From Bacteroidota bacterium (GTDB taxonomy: Bacteria > Bacteroidota > Bacteroidia > Chitinophagales > Chitinophagaceae), in the NCBI GenBank assembly GCA_947460595.1, contig CANHGS010000001.1:62001-126000 (forward strand): a stretch of 64,000 nt of DNA, read 5' to 3'. Of the stretch, positions 61,727-64,000 are shown piece by piece. The stretch's first letter is position 1. Every line of letters starts with the position of its first letter. The notes under the pieces are model-generated. The model had not been told where the DNA came from and ran no database searches. It saw nothing but the letters and a program-made list of their open reading frames with translations. A program made the position numbers and the translations under genes.

Positions 61727-62524
61727 ATGGCAAAAAGCGGGACAAAAAATTCGGGTACTGTCAAGAAAGTAAGAAGGATCCTCATCTCCCAACCTAGGCC
61801 GGAAAGTGAAAAGTCTCCTTACTTTGATTTAGAGCGGAAGCACCAGGTAGAACTGGTATTTCATCCCTTTATCAAACTAGAAGGCATTCCAGCTAGAGAA
61901 TTTAGAAAACAGAAAATTGATATCCTGCAGTTCACAGCAGTCATTTTCACTAGTAGAAATGCTATTGATCATTTCTTTAGAACCTGTGAAGAAATGAAAA
62001 TTGCTATTGGTCAGGATACCAAGTATTTCTGTATTACAGAGGCTGTTGCATTGTATCTTCAAAAATTTATCCTGTACAGAAAACGGAAAGTGTTTTATGG
62101 CGCCGATGGTACCAATAAAAGCATGTTTGACGTGGTGAACAAGCACAAGGAGAATGAAAAATTCCTCTATGTCTGCAGTGAAAACCAGCAAGACAACGAG
62201 ATCTGTGGCTTCATGAAGAACAACAAATGTGAATACCAGCTAGGCTTTATGTACAGAAGTATTAGTAATGATATCAAGCATTTATTAGACAAGGAATATG
62301 ATGTGATTTGCCTTTTTACCCCCAGCGGTGTGAAGAGCTTGTTTGATAATAATCCTGAATTCAAACAGAACGGAACCATTATTGGTGCTTTTGGTGGTAA
62401 TACCTCTAAAGCAGTGGAGGATGCGGGTTTGAATCTGGAGTTCAAAGTGCCTTCTCCTCAAAAACCCAGTATGGTAGCAGCCCTAGACCAATATTTGGCC
62501 TTGGCTACTCCCGTAAAAAAATAA
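61727..62524 (+). CDS. hemD: Uroporphyrinogen-III synthase
   Basis: The 265-residue protein has the two-domain HemD layout: RRILISQPRPESEKSPYF, VIFTSRNAIDHFFRTCEE, and ICLFTPSGVKSLFDNN followed by IIGAFGGNTSKAVEDAG. HemD sequences are very diverse, so the call rests on these positions and the size. The N-terminal extension is Lys/Ser-rich. It inverts ring D and closes hydroxymethylbilane. The neighbours hemW and DUF4271 support a heme context. Confidence 0.85.
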   Translation: MAKSGTKNSGTVKKVRRILISQPRPESEKSPYFDLERKHQVELVFHPFIKLEGIPAREFRKQKIDILQFTAVIFTSRNAIDHFFRTCEEMKIAIGQDTKYFCITEAVALYLQKFILYRKRKVFYGADGTNKSMFDVVNKHKENEKFLYVCSENQQDNEICGFMKNNKCEYQLGFMYRSISNDIKHLLDKEYDVICLFTPSGVKSLFDNNPEFKQNGTIIGAFGGNTSKAVEDAGLNLEFKVPSPQKPSMVAALDQYLALATPVKK

Positions 62525-62544
62525 TTAACCAAGATTTTTTATAG

Positions 62545-62568
62545 AGCCCCGCAACCGCGGGGCTTTTC
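62545..62568 (+). terminator. Rho-independent terminator after hemD
   Basis: AGCCCCGC and GCGGGGCT form an 8-bp perfect stem around AACC, followed by TTTTCATTTG. It lies 20 bp past the stop codon. Confidence 0.92.
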
Positions 62569-62595
62569 ATTTGTAATAGATTCAAACGCCTTTAG

Positions 62596-64000
62596 ATGCA
62601 TACCAATAGACTTGTTCATGAATCCAGCCCTTATTTATTGCAACACGCGCAAAACCCAGTAGATTGGTATCCTTGGGGTGAAGAAGCGCTAAATAGGGCA
62701 ATTGCCGAAGACAAGCCCATCTTGGTGAGTATTGGCTATGCGGCTTGTCATTGGTGCCATGTAATGGAAAGGGAAAGTTTTGAAAACGAAGCCACGGCTC
62801 AAATCATGAATCAGCATTTTATCAATATTAAAATTGATAGAGAAGAGCGCCCAGACCTAGACCACTTGTATATGGATGCGGTACAAGCCATGACGGGGAG
62901 CGGGGGCTGGCCTTTAAACGTCTTTTTAACGCCAGATAGAAAACCCTTTTATGGGGGTACTTATTTTCCTCCTGTAAAAGCGTTTAATAGAGCCAGTTGG
63001 ACAGAAGTTTTAGAAGGGATACGCAAGGGTTACCAAGATAGAAGGGAGGAGATTGAAACCCAGGCCAATCATTTAACCCAGCACTTACAATCTTCTAATT
63101 TATTTGGTTTTCAAACCAAAACAGGGGAGCCAAGTAGTGGAACGCAGCAATTGGCAACCATTACAGAAAATTTGTTGGCCCAGGGCGATGAGCAGTGGGG
63201 TGGATTTGGGAAAGCCCCCAAATTTCCTCAAACTTTTTCCATTCAATTCTTGCTCAGACAATACCATTTCTATCAGGATCAAGCAGCACTAGACCAAGCT
63301 TTATTAAGCCTGGACAAAATGATTCAGGGGGGAATTTATGACCAATTGGGTGGGGGATTTGCCAGATATAGCACAGATAACCAGTGGTTGGCGCCCCATT
63401 TTGAGAAAATGTTGTATGACAATGCCTTATTAATTTCTGTGTTATCAGAAGCGTATCAGATAACCCAAAATCCAGTTTATGCCAAGGTGATTAATCAAAC
63501 CATTGGCTTTTTAGAAAGAGAACTAGTAGACAAAGAAGGCGGCTTTTATAGCGCCCTAGACGCAGATAGTGAGGGCGTAGAAGGCAAGTTTTATACCTGG
63601 TCCAAGTTAGAAATAGAGGATCTATTGGGTAAGGACGCAGCCTTGTTTTGTCAGTTCTACCAAGTGGAGGAAGCCGGAAACTGGGAGCATGTCAATATTC
63701 TTTGGACCAAGGAAACAGCAGCGCAGTTTGCCCTTTCCCAAGGTTTGGAGCCTGCCTCATTTCAGCATTTACTAGACCATTGCAGCCATATTTTAATGGC
63801 TGCTAGAGATGAGCGCATTCGTCCGGGTTTGGATGATAAAATTCTATTGGGCTGGAATGCGCTCTTAAATACGGCCTATTCCAAAGCATATGCAGCTATT
63901 GGAAACGAGTCCTATCGCCAACAGGCTATTAACCATATGGTTTTTCTGGAAAAAGCACTCCGGCAGGCGGATGGCTCTTGGCATCATACCTATAAAAACG
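62596..64000 (+). CDS. Thioredoxin-domain protein of the DUF255/YyaL family (3' end outside window)
   Basis: About 468 residues are visible, and the frame is still open at the window end. The N-terminus ([20 protein letters not shown], then [11 protein letters not shown]) and the thioredoxin-like active site ACHWCHVME are diagnostic of the YyaL/SPATA20 family. [20 protein letters not shown] and GGTYFPP follow. A six-hairpin glycosidase-like domain begins near residue 200. The full protein is usually about 670-700 residues. The catalytic role is not established. Confidence 0.93.
   Translation, partial: MHTNRLVHESSPYLLQHAQNPVDWYPWGEEALNRAIAEDKPILVSIGYAACHWCHVMERESFENEATAQIMNQHFINIKIDREERPDLDHLYMDAVQAMTGSGGWPLNVFLTPDRKPFYGGTYFPPVKAFNRASWTEVLEGIRKGYQDRREEIETQANHLTQHLQSSNLFGFQTKTGEPSSGTQQLATITENLLAQGDEQWGGFGKAPKFPQTFSIQFLLRQYHFYQDQAALDQALLSLDKMIQGGIYDQLGGGFARYSTDNQWLAPHFEKMLYDNALLISVLSEAYQITQNPVYAKVINQTIGFLERELVDKEGGFYSALDADSEGVEGKFYTWSKLEIEDLLGKDAALFCQFYQVEEAGNWEHVNILWTKETAAQFALSQGLEPASFQHLLDHCSHILMAARDERIRPGLDDKILLGWNALLNTAYSKAYAAIGNESYRQQAINHMVFLEKALRQADGSWHHTYKN

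Overview
The window comes from a Bacteroidota chromosome, most likely a freshwater or sediment Chitinophagaceae close to Sediminibacterium. The placement is an inference. It rests on a SusD-family protein, the gliding genes gldE and gldD, Bacteroidota promoter boxes (TTTG, about 18-19 bp, TAnnTTTG), DUF4271/DUF3109/DUF4136 families, and a xanthorhodopsin-like proton pump beside a saproxanthin-type carotenoid cluster. No database search was possible; all names rest on motifs and family recognition.

Layout. 1-2.3 kb: end of a Sus-like nutrient-uptake operon. 2.4-5.5 kb (minus): RNase G/E, a 31-residue ribosomal-type protein, a TPR protein and an HU protein. 5.7-9.3 kb: mutY, ssb, gldE, gldD. 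9.6-12.8 kb: DUF3109, LutB-like and deacetylase-like genes. 12.8-19.4 kb (minus): EamA transporter, purH, comEC, a free-standing C-terminal half of CarB, and an amidohydrolase. 19.6-22.7 kb: a DUF4136 lipoprotein, umuC, a UmuD that has lost its protease dyad, and a divergent 2H-phosphoesterase homologue that has lost both HxT motifs. 22.8-27.6 kb: a kinase-RapZ fusion, a sugar nucleotidyltransferase, an oxidoreductase/acetyltransferase pair and a membrane acyltransferase. 27.7-30.2 kb: rfbBCA.

30.3-42.5 kb is the most distinctive region. It holds a CarH-like B12 photoreceptor regulator, an ECF sigma factor, crtI-crtB-idi-crtD-cruF-crtZ-crtY, then tRNA-Arg, a palindromic element, a tandem repeat array, and a rhodopsin-lycopene cyclase-blh module. 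The genes predict a light-responsive system. CarH would control the sigma factor, and the crt genes would make lycopene and a hydroxylated monocyclic carotenoid. The second cyclase and Blh would make retinal. The rhodopsin has a glycine at the fenestration site that lets a carotenoid antenna reach retinal.

42.5-64 kb: an MFS transporter, a heavy-metal efflux system whose pump is fused to a TolC-like domain, a tightly coupled minus-strand operon (phosphatase, MarC, DUF2752, TM2, DUF3179), an amino-acid permease with a PLP enzyme, a TolC/adaptor pair without a pump, gpsA, hemW, a DUF4271 membrane protein with hexapeptide repeats, hemD, and the start of a YyaL-like thioredoxin-domain protein cut by the window end.
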